Assembly (NCBI RefSeq): GCF_016405965.1
Contig: NZ_JAEFCD010000002.1
Coordinates: forward strand, 1 to 64,000
Reading direction: 5' to 3'
Source of the DNA: Alteromonas sp. IB21
GTDB lineage: Bacteria; Pseudomonadota; Gammaproteobacteria; Enterobacterales; Alteromonadaceae
DNA: 64,000 nucleotides
Shown: positions 7,877 through 17,591 of the stretch, one piece after another
Layout of the letters: each line of letters begins with the position of its first letter
Position numbering within the stretch: the stretch's first letter is position 1
Notes under the pieces: generated by a model
The model's input: the letters and a program-made list of their open reading frames with translations, nothing else
Database searches by the model: none
What the model was told of the DNA's origin: nothing
Position numbers and translations under genes: made by a program

Positions 7877-8341
7877 TTAATCCTCATGAGAGTGGCTATG
7901 ACCATGATTGTGGCCTGATTTTCCATAAGCTCCACTCTCAGGCTCAAACACAGCAGGTGTTTTATTGATACTTAACCCGTAGTTTTCAGCAAGCTCTTCT
8001 AAAACATGATCGGGCTTAAAGCGTACCCACCGCTCACCAATTTGTAATGATGTATGGCGATTGCCCAAGTGATAACAAATTTTCGAGAAGCTCAGCCAAT
8101 CATCTGCAATGGCGGTAGCCACATCTTCGGCTTTGCCTTTTACAACAATAAATTTACCGCATTCAGTTTTCAGTATTTCTCCAACAAGAAGTGGGTGTCC
8201 TCGTTCTAAAAATACGCCAATATCTATGCCCGTGTCTGTGGTACTTTTAATCCGCGCTTTCTTTCGGGTGTCATGGTCAAGGGTAATAGAATCATCAATA
8301 TTCCCATGAATATGCGATAGACGTGTGTAAGCTAGTAACAT
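7877..8341 (-). CDS. ureE: Urease nickel metallochaperone UreE
   Basis: UreE binds nickel and hands it to the UreG/urease complex. The 154-residue protein has the N-terminal UreE beta domain (DSITLDHDTRKKARIKSTTDTGIDIGVFLERG), the ferredoxin-like C-terminal domain with the conserved YHLGNRHTSLQI (metal-binding His) and a histidine-rich tail (GHNHGHSHSHED) that would bind further Ni ions. It lies between ureC (12 bp) and ureF (no gap). Confidence 0.95.
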   Translation of the reverse strand: MLLAYTRLSHIHGNIDDSITLDHDTRKKARIKSTTDTGIDIGVFLERGHPLLVGEILKTECGKFIVVKGKAEDVATAIADDWLSFSKICYHLGNRHTSLQIGERWVRFKPDHVLEELAENYGLSINKTPAVFEPESGAYGKSGHNHGHSHSHED

Positions 8342-8353
8342 TTATTTATTCCT

Positions 8354-10057
8354 TTAAAACAGACAGTACAGCTGTGCCAGTGGCAGTGTCGTTACTGGTT
8401 CACATGTGAGTAACTCCCCGTTCGCACGCACCTCATAGGTTTGAGCATCCACTTCAATAGTAGGTTGCCAACTATTATGGATCATGTCGTCTTTGCCTAT
8501 GTTACGTGTATTTTTGCAAGCGCTTACCATACGTGTCAAACCAATTTTATCTGGTACCCCAGCATCTAAAGAAGCTTGAGACATAAATGTCATTGAAGTA
8601 TTGGCAGGCGCCTGCCCATGTGCACCAAACATAGGTCTGTAGTAGACGGGTTGAGGCGTGGGTATTGACGCATTCGCATCGCCCATGGGGGCTGCCGCAA
8701 TAAACCCTGACTTAATTATCATCGCGGGCTTGATACCGAAAAATGCAGGTTTCCAAAGCACTAAATCTGCGAGCTTCCCTATTTCGATAGAACCAACTTC
8801 ATGGCTAATGCCGTGGCTAATTGCCGGATTAATTGTATATTTCGCAACATAACGCTTTAAACGAAAGTTATCATTTCGTTCAGTATCCGGCGCTAGGGGG
8901 CCACGTTGCTGCTTCATTTTATGTGCAGTTTGCCAAGTACGAGTAATCATTTCACCAACACGCCCCATCGCTTGGGAATCTGAGGCAATCATACTGATAG
9001 CACCCAAGTCATGCATGATATCTTCAGCCGCAATGCTTTCTTTTCGGATACGAGAGTCTGCAAACGCGATATCTTCTGGTATAGCCGGGTCTAAGTGATG
9101 GCAAACCATTAACATATCAAGATGTTCATCTATGGTATTGATTGTGTAAGGGCGCGTAGGATTAGTGGAAGAAGGTAATACGTTTGACTCGCCACAGGCG
9201 CGGATAATATCGGGAGAATGACCGCCACCTGCCCCCTCCGTGTGATAAGTATGTATGGTGCGCCCTTTAAACGCACCTAACGTATCTTCAACAAAACCAG
9301 ACTCATTGAGTGTATCAGTATGAATTGCTATTTGAACGTCATACCGCTCCGCTACTGATAAACAATTATCGATAGAAGCTGGGGTAGTCCCCCAATCTTC
9401 ATGCAGTTTTAAGCCACATACGCCTGCTTCAATTTGCTCTTCTAACGCAATAGGTAAACTCGTATTCCCCTTTCCTAAGAAGCCAAAATTCATAGGAAAA
9501 TCATTAGTAGCTTGAAGCATTTTATGAGTATTCCAAGGTCCTGGGGTACAAGTGGTAGCGTTACTACCTGTAGCAGGCCCCGTTCCACCACCAATCATCG
9601 TAGTCACACCCGACATTAGCGCTTCGTCTATTTGTTGTGGGCATATAAAATGAATGTGCGCATCTATACCACCGGCCGTAACTATCTGACCTTCACCTGC
9701 AATTATTTCTGTGCCGGGTCCGATTTCAATATCAATATTGTCTTGAACATCTGGGTTACCAGCTTTACCAATAATAGCAATACGGCCATCTTTGATACCA
9801 ATATCAGCTTTAATAATTCCCCAATGGTCCAGAATAACTACGTTCGTGATTACAAGGTCTGGCGTATCAAAACAGCTTGCTTGGCTTTGCCCCATACCGT
9901 CCCGAATTACTTTTCCACCACCAAATTTCACTTCTTCACCATACTCGGTAAAGTCTTTTTCCACTTCAAGCCATAAGTCCGTATCCCCTAAGCGAACGCG
10001 ATCGCCAATTGTGGGCCCAAACATATGTGCATATGAATGTTTATCGATAGTTGCCAT
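8354..10057 (-). CDS. ureC: Urease catalytic alpha subunit UreC
   Basis: UreC hydrolyses urea to ammonia and carbamate at a dinuclear nickel centre in the cytoplasm. The 567-residue length is standard. Visible active-site elements are DAHIHFICP (Ni-binding His pair), GLKLHEDWG with the carbamylated Lys, [26 protein letters not shown], the mobile-flap MVCHHLD (Cys-His) and [10 protein letters not shown] (Asp ligand). The start codon overlaps the ureB stop by one base. No key residue is missing, so the enzyme should be functional. Confidence 0.98.
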   Translation of the reverse strand: MATIDKHSYAHMFGPTIGDRVRLGDTDLWLEVEKDFTEYGEEVKFGGGKVIRDGMGQSQASCFDTPDLVITNVVILDHWGIIKADIGIKDGRIAIIGKAGNPDVQDNIDIEIGPGTEIIAGEGQIVTAGGIDAHIHFICPQQIDEALMSGVTTMIGGGTGPATGSNATTCTPGPWNTHKMLQATNDFPMNFGFLGKGNTSLPIALEEQIEAGVCGLKLHEDWGTTPASIDNCLSVAERYDVQIAIHTDTLNESGFVEDTLGAFKGRTIHTYHTEGAGGGHSPDIIRACGESNVLPSSTNPTRPYTINTIDEHLDMLMVCHHLDPAIPEDIAFADSRIRKESIAAEDIMHDLGAISMIASDSQAMGRVGEMITRTWQTAHKMKQQRGPLAPDTERNDNFRLKRYVAKYTINPAISHGISHEVGSIEIGKLADLVLWKPAFFGIKPAMIIKSGFIAAAPMGDANASIPTPQPVYYRPMFGAHGQAPANTSMTFMSQASLDAGVPDKIGLTRMVSACKNTRNIGKDDMIHNSWQPTIEVDAQTYEVRANGELLTCEPVTTLPLAQLYCLF

Positions 10058-10365
10058 TAGCTCAATACCCCTTGTACTTTACCTTGAAATCCAATGACCG
10101 TACGGCTGCCTTGATAAGGGATCAAAGTTACCTCGCGCTCTTGCCCCGGCTCAAATCGGATAGCAGTACTTGAGGTAATGTCTAAACGGTAGCCTTTGGT
10201 GGCTTCCCGATCGAACTTAAGCGCATTGTTCACTTCATAAAAATGATAATGAGAACCTACTTGTATTGGACGATCGCCCGCGTTAGCCACTTTAATCTTA
10301 ATACGAGGTCTACCCACATTCAGCTCGCGATCGCCTGAGTCTGTTTTTATTTCTCCGGGAATCAT
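10057..10365 (-). CDS. ureB: Urease beta subunit UreB
   Basis: A structural subunit of the urease UreABC heterotrimer. The 102-residue protein starts MIPGEIKT and contains [31 protein letters not shown] and [19 protein letters not shown], the standard UreB sequence blocks. It follows ureA by 31 bp and overlaps the ureC start by one base. Confidence 0.97.
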   Translation of the reverse strand: MIPGEIKTDSGDRELNVGRPRIKIKVANAGDRPIQVGSHYHFYEVNNALKFDREATKGYRLDITSSTAIRFEPGQEREVTLIPYQGSRTVIGFQGKVQGVLS

Positions 10366-10396
10366 TTACCTATGCTCCTGTTAAATATTTAGACTT

Positions 10397-10699
10397 TTAA
10401 ATAATAGGGTTGTGAATAGTGACGAGCTTTGTGCCATCTGGAAATGTGGCCTCTACCTGAACTTCTGGAATAAGCTCACTTACTCCTTCCATTACTTGCT
10501 CTTTGGTGAGTAGAGTGCGGCCATAGTCCATCATTTCTGCAACGGTTTTACCGTCTCGCGCGCCCTCAATTATTTCCATCGATATATAGGCCATTGCTTC
10601 AGGGTAATTAAGTTTAACGCCCCGCTTTAGTCGCCTTTCAGCTAACAAAGCCGCAGTAAAGATTAATAACTTATCTCGCTCTCTGGGTAATAAATCCAT
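10397..10699 (-). CDS. ureA: Urease gamma subunit UreA
   Basis: The smallest structural urease subunit, 100 residues as usual. It starts [23 protein letters not shown] and contains the [21 protein letters not shown] and [22 protein letters not shown] blocks (here [23 protein letters not shown]). It is not fused to UreB, as in most Gram-negative bacteria, and follows ureD by 25 bp. Confidence 0.97.
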
Positions 10700-10724
10700 T
10701 CTAAGCTACCTTTTCATTCTATTT

Positions 10725-11687
10725 TTAAGTAAGCCAAATACGAGGAACATTAGCTTCTTTTTGGATGTAAATTGGCCTGATTGTTTTCCAAATACTGGTG
10801 AATATGGCTTTGCACTCTTCAGCATGGTCGCCTAGGTATCGCACTACTAATAGGTCTCTTATGTAAGTCACGCTCACTTTCTGGCTAGGTTTGTCGATGC
10901 CATCTGTATGTGCAATTTGTTCTCTTAAGCGATCTACCAACTGACTTTTCTCATTTACATTTATGCGTACTTTCGGCGCATGGGCCAACATAGTGGCAAA
11001 AACGGAGTGGTTATTGAGCCCCGCTACGTGTGCACAAACATTGTTATTTGGTGTCAGATTAATTCGGTCATGAAAATTAAGTTTACCGTCGATAAACACT
11101 CGATTTAGCTGAGTAAACCGGCCTTTCTTAAATGGCTGACCAGCAGCGGGTAACCCTAAGCAACTTATATCCCAGCCAATATAATGTGCTTGTGAACTCA
11201 ACTTTAAGTCCAACTGGTTAATTGCGTCTGCGCCTTCATAAACGATAGTTTCGAGTGGAAAGTTTTCACAAATACCCTTGCCCAACACGTTAATGTTGCT
11301 TATTTGTGTTTGCTTACTGTCGCCGATTGCTAAATTGGTTCTTGCTCGGTAAAAACGATTGGCGCCTGGCGTTGTAATAAGCGCATGCGCTGAATCTTGA
11401 ATACAAATTTCAATGTTGAGTTCATCACCCGAAACAATGCCTGCAGGAGGGTGAAGCAAGTAAACATGCGCACAATCTTTACCTTCAGGGTAAAATGCCT
11501 TTTGCACATTTAAAGGCCCGCGACGGCTAGTTTTAACTAGCTGAGACACATTGCTTTTTATGGCAAATTCTAGGAATAAGCTAGCCAACCACTTATTTTT
11601 GAGACCTTTGAATGCACTGGCCTTATTTACAGAACTTGATGCACCCGATAATTTTTCATACGCAAACTCTTGTTTCATATCATCCAT
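10725..11687 (-). CDS. ureD: Urease accessory protein UreD
   Basis: UreD (UreH) is the scaffold that docks UreF-UreG on apo-urease and forms the nickel tunnel. The 320-residue protein shows KTSRRGPLNVQKAFYPEG and VYLLHPPAGIVSGDELNIE, followed by ALITTPGANRFYRA, all characteristic. The start is chosen at the first ATG after urtE; a second Met three codons later is equally possible. It starts 13 bp after the urtE stop, which joins the transporter and enzyme halves of the operon. Confidence 0.95.
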   Translation of the reverse strand: MDDMKQEFAYEKLSGASSSVNKASAFKGLKNKWLASLFLEFAIKSNVSQLVKTSRRGPLNVQKAFYPEGKDCAHVYLLHPPAGIVSGDELNIEICIQDSAHALITTPGANRFYRARTNLAIGDSKQTQISNINVLGKGICENFPLETIVYEGADAINQLDLKLSSQAHYIGWDISCLGLPAAGQPFKKGRFTQLNRVFIDGKLNFHDRINLTPNNNVCAHVAGLNNHSVFATMLAHAPKVRINVNEKSQLVDRLREQIAHTDGIDKPSQKVSVTYIRDLLVVRYLGDHAEECKAIFTSIWKTIRPIYIQKEANVPRIWLT

Positions 11688-11700
11688 TTCAATACATAAG

Positions 11701-12396
11701 CTATACGGCTAAATACTTACTAACAAGTTCGTCGTTTAAATCCGGCATATCACCTGTAGCAATTACCTGACCTTTTTCCATCAATGCAAAAGTTTCACCC
11801 ACCGCTCTTGCGAAGGGAAGCTTTTGCTCTACTAACACAATGGTTAGCCCTTGCTCTTTATTTAGCTTTAACAACACATCCCTAATGAGCTGGACAATAT
11901 TTGGTTGGATACCTTCGTTAGGTTCATCCAATATCAAAATATCAGGGTTTAACACCAACGCTCGAGCTATCGCTAACTGTTGTTGTTGTCCGCCCGACAA
12001 GTCCCCCCCTCGTCTGTGCAACATTTCCTTTAACACAGGGAAGAGTTCAAATATATGCTCAGGTATGGTCTTACTAGTTTGCCTTTTGCAGTTTAAACTT
12101 ATCTTCAAATTTTCTTCAACGGTTAGCTGAGGAAAAATATGTCGCCCCTGGGGTACATAGCCTACACCTATCTCTGGTCGCGACTCTACCGAGGCTTTAG
12201 ACATATCTTTATTGTTAATCGTGAGCTTGCCACCGCTTATTGGCAACAGCCCCATAATGACGTTTAGCAACGTAGTTTTGCCAACACCATTTCGGCCCAT
12301 AATTACAGTTCGAGAACCCTTTTCTATTTTCAGGTTCGCATCCCAAAGAATTTGAGTACCGCTATATTGTTGATCAATATTCTGTAGTTCTATCAT
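11701..12396 (-). CDS. urtE: Urea ABC transporter ATP-binding protein UrtE
   Basis: One of the two ATPases of the high-affinity urea importer, similar to LivF. The 231-residue protein shows Walker A GRNGVGKTT, signature LSGGQQQQLAIARAL and Walker B LILDEPNEGIQP, followed by a conserved H-loop region (VEQKL). NEGIQP is the variant typical of UrtE. It energises uptake through UrtB and UrtC at the inner membrane. Confidence 0.95.
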   Translation of the reverse strand: MIELQNIDQQYSGTQILWDANLKIEKGSRTVIMGRNGVGKTTLLNVIMGLLPISGGKLTINNKDMSKASVESRPEIGVGYVPQGRHIFPQLTVEENLKISLNCKRQTSKTIPEHIFELFPVLKEMLHRRGGDLSGGQQQQLAIARALVLNPDILILDEPNEGIQPNIVQLIRDVLLKLNKEQGLTIVLVEQKLPFARAVGETFALMEKGQVIATGDMPDLNDELVSKYLAV

Positions 12397-12429
12397 AATG
12401 TTAATGCCTTCGCATAGGTTTGATAATGC

Positions 12430-13260
12430 TTAATGATCAGTTTCTTCGCCTAAATATACTCGAATAACTTCTGGGTTCGACTGGATATCATTCATGGTAC
12501 CTTCCGCAAGTACAGAGCCTTGATGCAGCACAGTAACTTGGCGAGCAATTGAGCGAACAAACGCCATATCATGCTCGACTACCACCACTGAGCGTTCGCC
12601 CGCTAATGATGTTAGAAGTTCAGCGGTGCGTTCCGTTTCTTGCCCCGTCATGCCTGCTACTGGCTCATCAACTAATAGCAATTTGGGATCGGCAGCCAAT
12701 AACATACCTATTTCAAGCCATTGCTTTTGCCCATGGGACAATCGGCCTGCGGGATAATAGGCTTCATTTACTAACCCTATAGTTCGCAGAATGTTATCAA
12801 TGCTGTCTTTTTGCTCTGGGGAAAGTTTATGAAACAAAGATGCCCAAATACCTTTGTCACCAGCCAAACTCAACTCTATATTCTCAAATACACTTAAGGC
12901 TTCAAACACGGTAGGCTTTTGAAATTTACGCCCAATACCTGCCAACGCGATTTCAGACTCATCCATACCAAGTAAGTCTATATTCTGTCCGAAATTAACT
13001 TTGCCCGAATCAGGCCGCGTCTTCCCTGTAATAACATCCATTAACGTGGTTTTGCCCGCACCGTTCGCCCCTATCAGGCATCGTAATTCACCTTTGTTGA
13101 TATAGAGGTTCAAGTTGTTAAGCGCCTTAAAACCATCAAAACTTAGGTTTACATCTTCAACGTATAGAATTACACCATGGCGCGTATCTGGGTGCTTGCC
13201 AACTAGCTGCGGAGCTTTATTAGCAAATTGAGGACTCTTAGTAGTTTGAGTAGTCATCAT
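12430..13260 (-). CDS. urtD: Urea ABC transporter ATP-binding protein UrtD
   Basis: The second ATPase of the urea importer, LivG-like. The 276-residue protein has an N-terminal extension of about 30 residues, then FDGFKALNNLNLYI, Walker A GANGAGKTT, GIGRKFQKPTVFE, signature LSHGQKQWLEIGMLL (typical UrtD) and Walker B LLVDEPVAGMT. The start overlaps the urtC stop by four bases, indicating coupled translation. Confidence 0.95.
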   Translation of the reverse strand: MMTTQTTKSPQFANKAPQLVGKHPDTRHGVILYVEDVNLSFDGFKALNNLNLYINKGELRCLIGANGAGKTTLMDVITGKTRPDSGKVNFGQNIDLLGMDESEIALAGIGRKFQKPTVFEALSVFENIELSLAGDKGIWASLFHKLSPEQKDSIDNILRTIGLVNEAYYPAGRLSHGQKQWLEIGMLLAADPKLLLVDEPVAGMTGQETERTAELLTSLAGERSVVVVEHDMAFVRSIARQVTVLHQGSVLAEGTMNDIQSNPEVIRVYLGEETDH

Positions 13261-14435
13261 TCTAATTCCTTTTTACTACCTACATGGTAGGGTGCTTCTT
13301 CTTTTGACGTTGTAGGCCCACTATTAAACATTGATAGTTTGTCGAAGATATTAGGTAGCAAACCGGCTATACCCTTTGGAAGTAACAGCGTGACCAATAC
13401 AAATAGGCCTCCGAGAGCGAAAAGCCAAGCTTCTGGCATAATAGCGGTGAATCGGGTTTTCGCGTAACTCACTACAATAGCTCCGATGATCGCACCATAA
13501 AGAGTGCAGCGTCCGCCAATCGCAACCCACACCACCATTTCTATTGAGTTGAGCGGAGAAAACTCACCAGGATTTATAATGCCAACTTGCGGAACATAAA
13601 GGGCACCAGCTAAACCGGCTAGCATTGCAGATACAACGAATATCCATACTTTATAATGCTCTGGCTTATATCCTACGAAACGAACGCGGCTTTCTGCATC
13701 TCGCGTAGCGGTAATAACTCTTCCCATTTTTGAAGAAACTATAAAGTGACTAATGGCGTAACCAATTGCTAATGCAATAGCTGTAGCAACAAATAACGCA
13801 AGTTTGGTACTGGGGTTTTGCAAAGAGAAACTAAATATTTCTTTAAAATCGGTTAGTCCATTATTGCCACCAAATCCCATTTCATTTCTAAAAAAGGCCA
13901 ACATCAACGCGTATGTCATTGCTTGAGTCATAATAGATAGATACACCCCACTTACTCGCGATCTAAATGCCAGTGTTCCAAAAATAAAGGCAAGCAACCC
14001 AGGCCCTAGAAACACCATCACAACCATCCAAATTGCACTGCTACTTCCCGCCCAAAACCAAGGAATTTCCGTCCAATTTAGAAAAACCATGAAATCTGGA
14101 AGGTCGGGATTACCATAAACACCTCTGTCACCAATTTGGCGCATAAGATACATGCCCATGGCGTACCCACCGAGTGTAAAAAAGGCTCCGTGCCCTAAGC
14201 TAAGCACGCCACAGTAACCCCATACTAGGTCTACGGCTAAGGCCAAAAGTGCATAGCACAAATACTTTCCTAAAAGACTTACTGTGTAGTCACTAACGTG
14301 TAACAAAGCACCGTCAGCGAAAACCAGATTACAAAAAGTTACGTAAGCCGTTGATAGAAATAAGACGCTCACCACTACATGAAGGTTGCTTAGCGCTTTA
14401 AACTTCTCTTGAAAAACGTTTGATAAAATAGTCAT
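13257..14435 (-). CDS. urtC: Urea ABC transporter permease UrtC
   Basis: A LivM-like inner-membrane permease with about ten hydrophobic helices over 392 residues. Recognisable blocks are YALLALAVDLVWGYCGVLSLG, GHGAFFTLGGYAMGMYL and GFGGNNGLTDFK, followed by the EAA-type loop VGYKPEHYKVWIFVVSAMLAG. It overlaps urtB by one base and urtD by four. It forms the channel with UrtB. Confidence 0.95.
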   Translation of the reverse strand: MTILSNVFQEKFKALSNLHVVVSVLFLSTAYVTFCNLVFADGALLHVSDYTVSLLGKYLCYALLALAVDLVWGYCGVLSLGHGAFFTLGGYAMGMYLMRQIGDRGVYGNPDLPDFMVFLNWTEIPWFWAGSSSAIWMVVMVFLGPGLLAFIFGTLAFRSRVSGVYLSIMTQAMTYALMLAFFRNEMGFGGNNGLTDFKEIFSFSLQNPSTKLALFVATAIALAIGYAISHFIVSSKMGRVITATRDAESRVRFVGYKPEHYKVWIFVVSAMLAGLAGALYVPQVGIINPGEFSPLNSIEMVVWVAIGGRCTLYGAIIGAIVVSYAKTRFTAIMPEAWLFALGGLFVLVTLLLPKGIAGLLPNIFDKLSMFNSGPTTSKEEAPYHVGSKKELE

Positions 14436-16105
14436 TAGTCTGCGCTCCTACCCTTTTGTGGGAATAAGCCTTTCGGACGTTTTTGGATAAACAATACCAA
14501 GCCTACCAGCACGATAATATTTGCCAGCACAGACCCCGTAATAGGTTCAAGAAATTTATTAATTGTACCGAGTGACATAGCCGCAACTAACGTTCCCCAC
14601 AAGTTGCCTACTCCACCAAATACAACGACTAAAAATGAATCGATAATGTAGGCCTGACCTAGGTTTGGTCCGACGTTGGTCAATTGACTAAGCACTACAC
14701 CCGCTACACCCGCAATACCCGAACCTAAACCAAAGGTAGCAGCATCTACCCAGTCACTTTTTATACTAAGCGCGCGTGCCATGTCCCTGTTTTGTGATAC
14801 AGCGCGAACGTGCAAACCTAATGATGATTTTTTAAGGATTAACATCAGTGTAAAAAACACAACGAGCGAAAATATAATGATGTATAGCCGATTGTAGGTT
14901 AACGAAAAGACGGGATTTATAACCCAAGATCCCGTCATCCATTCAGGCGCCTGCACCTGTCTATTAAGTGGAGAAAAAACCGTACGCACTAATTGCTGAA
15001 GTATTAAAGATACGCCGAACGTAGCTAATAATGTCTCTAACGGGCGCCCTTTTAAGAAGCGAATTACGCCTCGCTCAATTAATACCCCCACAAACCCCGA
15101 AACTAAAAAGGCAGCGGGAATAGCCATTAATAGCGAATATTCGATAAGGGACGGAAAAGTAATTTGTATGACATATGTAGTATAAGCGCCCAGCATAATC
15201 ATTTCGCCGTGCGCCATGTTAATTACACCCATCACGCCAAAAGTAATTGCTAAGCCAATTGCAGCTAACAATAATACTGAGCCTAAACTTAATCCAAAAA
15301 ATACATTTTCAATAAATCCGTAGCGGCTGCGCTTTGCGTCTATATTTTTAATGACTTCATTGAGCGCCGCAGCTAGTTCTGCTTCTTGCGCATTGCGCTG
15401 ACTTTGTGGCAATTCCCTTAATATATTTACCATGGTATTTCGCACTTCAGGCTGCAGACTACTTTCTAAATCACTAACAGCAACTAGTTTGGCTTGATGC
15501 TCACCCGTTTTTAGCTGGTTTAATGAAAGCACCACATTCATTAATTCTGACACTTCTGGGTCTTCTTCTTTATCAAGCCGTAGCGTGATAGCGTCTAACC
15601 CCATCGTGGACGGATTGTCGAGTAACTGCTTTACGGCTTGTAGACGTACATCCTTATTAGGGGAATTTAAGTCTAGTACAGCGATAGCACTTCGGATTAA
15701 ACCCCGCAGTCGGTTGTTTGTGCTTACCTTTCTAATTTTCGACTTTTTAACCGATGCGAGTTCTGAGTCATGCAATACATCAGTTAGTTCGTACTCTTTA
15801 CCTACCTTTATAGCGGCAACAAGCAGCCTATTTGATTTGATATAGTACAAGTCACCGTTCAACACTAGTGACAATATTTCTCGGGTTTTTGGGTGAGGAA
15901 CTTGGCTAATTTCTGTTACCAAAGATTCCATTTGGTTCAACTTCGCGCTTGGCAATTTAGCTGCGAGTGAATAAAGTGCAGCGTCATTCTCATTGCTAGG
16001 TTGAACGGTCTGAACATCTGCTGTTTGTGCATATACAGGTACTTTACACAAGCATATTAAGCAGATGAATAACCAACTAACCCACCGGGTGTGCGTTCGA
16101 ATCAT
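14435..16105 (-). CDS. urtB: Urea ABC transporter permease UrtB
   Basis: A LivH-like permease of 556 residues. A signal peptide (WLFICLICLCKVPVYAQ) is followed by a periplasmic helical domain of about 230 residues that is characteristic of UrtB and absent from LivH. The C-terminal half has the membrane domain with LAITFGVMGVINMAHGEMIMLG, LLATFGVSLILQQ and VVVFGGVGNLWGTLVAA. It is separated from urtA by 176 bp with a strong stem-loop. Confidence 0.95.
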   Translation of the reverse strand: MIRTHTRWVSWLFICLICLCKVPVYAQTADVQTVQPSNENDAALYSLAAKLPSAKLNQMESLVTEISQVPHPKTREILSLVLNGDLYYIKSNRLLVAAIKVGKEYELTDVLHDSELASVKKSKIRKVSTNNRLRGLIRSAIAVLDLNSPNKDVRLQAVKQLLDNPSTMGLDAITLRLDKEEDPEVSELMNVVLSLNQLKTGEHQAKLVAVSDLESSLQPEVRNTMVNILRELPQSQRNAQEAELAAALNEVIKNIDAKRSRYGFIENVFFGLSLGSVLLLAAIGLAITFGVMGVINMAHGEMIMLGAYTTYVIQITFPSLIEYSLLMAIPAAFLVSGFVGVLIERGVIRFLKGRPLETLLATFGVSLILQQLVRTVFSPLNRQVQAPEWMTGSWVINPVFSLTYNRLYIIIFSLVVFFTLMLILKKSSLGLHVRAVSQNRDMARALSIKSDWVDAATFGLGSGIAGVAGVVLSQLTNVGPNLGQAYIIDSFLVVVFGGVGNLWGTLVAAMSLGTINKFLEPITGSVLANIIVLVGLVLFIQKRPKGLFPQKGRSAD

Positions 16106-16233
16106 CTTATATTCCTCTTATACAAAGCTTAATGCACAACGTTTAAGCCGCTTCTAGATGCTCTTGTACTAACAGTGGTAAATACACTCTATTTAAAGTA
16201 CGTTTGGGATTCAGGCTCTTAACATCATGGAGG

Positions 16234-16259
16234 CTGGCTACTTGTATGTCAGTAGCCAG
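16234..16259 (-). promoter_or_regulatory. Stem-loop between urtA and urtB
   Basis: A perfect 9-bp inverted repeat (ctggctact / agtagccag) with an 8-base loop lies just after urtA. It has no T run on the minus strand, so it is unlikely to be a full terminator. Hairpins in this place usually stabilise the upstream message or cause partial termination, which would give more binding protein (UrtA) than permease; this is inference. Confidence 0.6.
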
Positions 16260-16281
16260 GTTTACCCATTCTTTAAACCTT

Positions 16282-17556
16282 CTAACCCGAGCATTTACCT
16301 GTCGTCACATCAAAATTTCCGCAACGAAGTGGTGCAGTCCAGTCCGACATGAGGTTTTTTGAACTCGGTAGAAAGTCTGACCACGCATCACCAATCACTG
16401 TATCTGGTGTTTCCCAAACCACTTCAAATTGACCATCTTCTTGAATTTCGCCAATTAGCACGGGCTTCGATAGGTGATGGTTTGCATTCATAACTGCAAT
16501 GCTTCCTGTGAGATTTGGCACTGCGATACCGATCATCGCTTGCTCTACTTCGTCTACATCTGTAGTGCCTGCTTTTTCTACCGCTTTTGCCCACATTTTG
16601 AAGCCAATATAAGTTGCTTCCATTGGGTCATTCGTTACACGTTCATCATCACCAATGTAGCGTTGCCAACCTTCGATAAATTCATCATTTTCATCTGATT
16701 CAACACTTTGGAAGTAATTCCAAGCAGCAAGATGTCCAACAAGAGGCGCTGCATCAAAGCCCGAAAGCTCTTCTTCACCTACAGAGAATGCCACCACTGG
16801 AATATCTTCTGCAGAAATGCCTTGGTTGCCTAATTCTTTGTAAAATGGAATGTTCGCATCGCCGTTAATTGTAGAAACCACAGCAGTCTTCTTGCCTGTT
16901 GAGCCGAACTTTTTGATCTCAGAAACAATACCTTGCCAGTCAGAATGACCAAATGGGGTGTAGTTAATAAGAATGTCTTCGTCTTTAACGCCTTTCGCAT
17001 TCAGATACTCTTTTAATATCTTGTTTGTCGTGCGTGGGTATACATAATCAGTTCCTGCTAGAACCCAACGAGTAGCACCGATATCATTCATTAAATAATC
17101 TACCGCTGGTATAGCTTGCTGGTTAGGCGCTGCGCCTGTGTAGAACACATTCTTCGAAGACTCTTCCCCTTCGTATTGCACAGGGTAGAACAACAAGCCG
17201 TTGAGCTCTTCAATTACGGGCAATACGGATTTTCTTGACACTGACGTCCAGCAACCGAAAATCACATCGACCTTTTCCTGTGCCAGTAACTCCCGAGTTT
17301 TTTCTGCAAACAGCGGCCAGTTTGACGCGGGGTCAACTACCACAGCTTCTAGCTTTTTACCCAGGATACCGCCCGCTTTATTCTGTTCTTCAATCATCAT
17401 CAACACTGTGTCTTTCAATGTTGTTTCTGATATTGCCATGGTGCCCGACAGCGAATGTAGTACACCTACTTTAATAGTATCTGCCGCTAACACGATTTGA
17501 GAGCAAAATGTACTAACTATAATTGTGCTGGCGAGGGCGATCTTTTTAAATTTCAT
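16282..17556 (-). CDS. urtA: Urea ABC transporter substrate-binding protein UrtA
   Basis: Periplasmic urea-binding protein, 424 residues with a clear signal peptide (IALASTIIVSTFCSQIVLA-AD). It shows DTIKVGVLHSLSGTMAISET, VFGCWTSVSRKSVLPV and GLLFYPVQYEGEESS, followed by NYFQSVESDENDEFIEGWQ, which separates the Urt branch from branched-chain amino acid binding proteins. It follows the porin gene by 35 bp and is presumably the most abundant transporter component. Confidence 0.96.
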   Translation of the reverse strand: MKFKKIALASTIIVSTFCSQIVLAADTIKVGVLHSLSGTMAISETTLKDTVLMMIEEQNKAGGILGKKLEAVVVDPASNWPLFAEKTRELLAQEKVDVIFGCWTSVSRKSVLPVIEELNGLLFYPVQYEGEESSKNVFYTGAAPNQQAIPAVDYLMNDIGATRWVLAGTDYVYPRTTNKILKEYLNAKGVKDEDILINYTPFGHSDWQGIVSEIKKFGSTGKKTAVVSTINGDANIPFYKELGNQGISAEDIPVVAFSVGEEELSGFDAAPLVGHLAAWNYFQSVESDENDEFIEGWQRYIGDDERVTNDPMEATYIGFKMWAKAVEKAGTTDVDEVEQAMIGIAVPNLTGSIAVMNANHHLSKPVLIGEIQEDGQFEVVWETPDTVIGDAWSDFLPSSKNLMSDWTAPLRCGNFDVTTGKCSG

Positions 17557-17591
17557 TTGAGTATTCCTTTTATCAATGTGATTGAATTAGC

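Noticed and set aside
9632..10097. Plus-strand frames over ureC and ureB
   Set aside because: They are antisense to well-supported urease genes and have no recognisable protein features.
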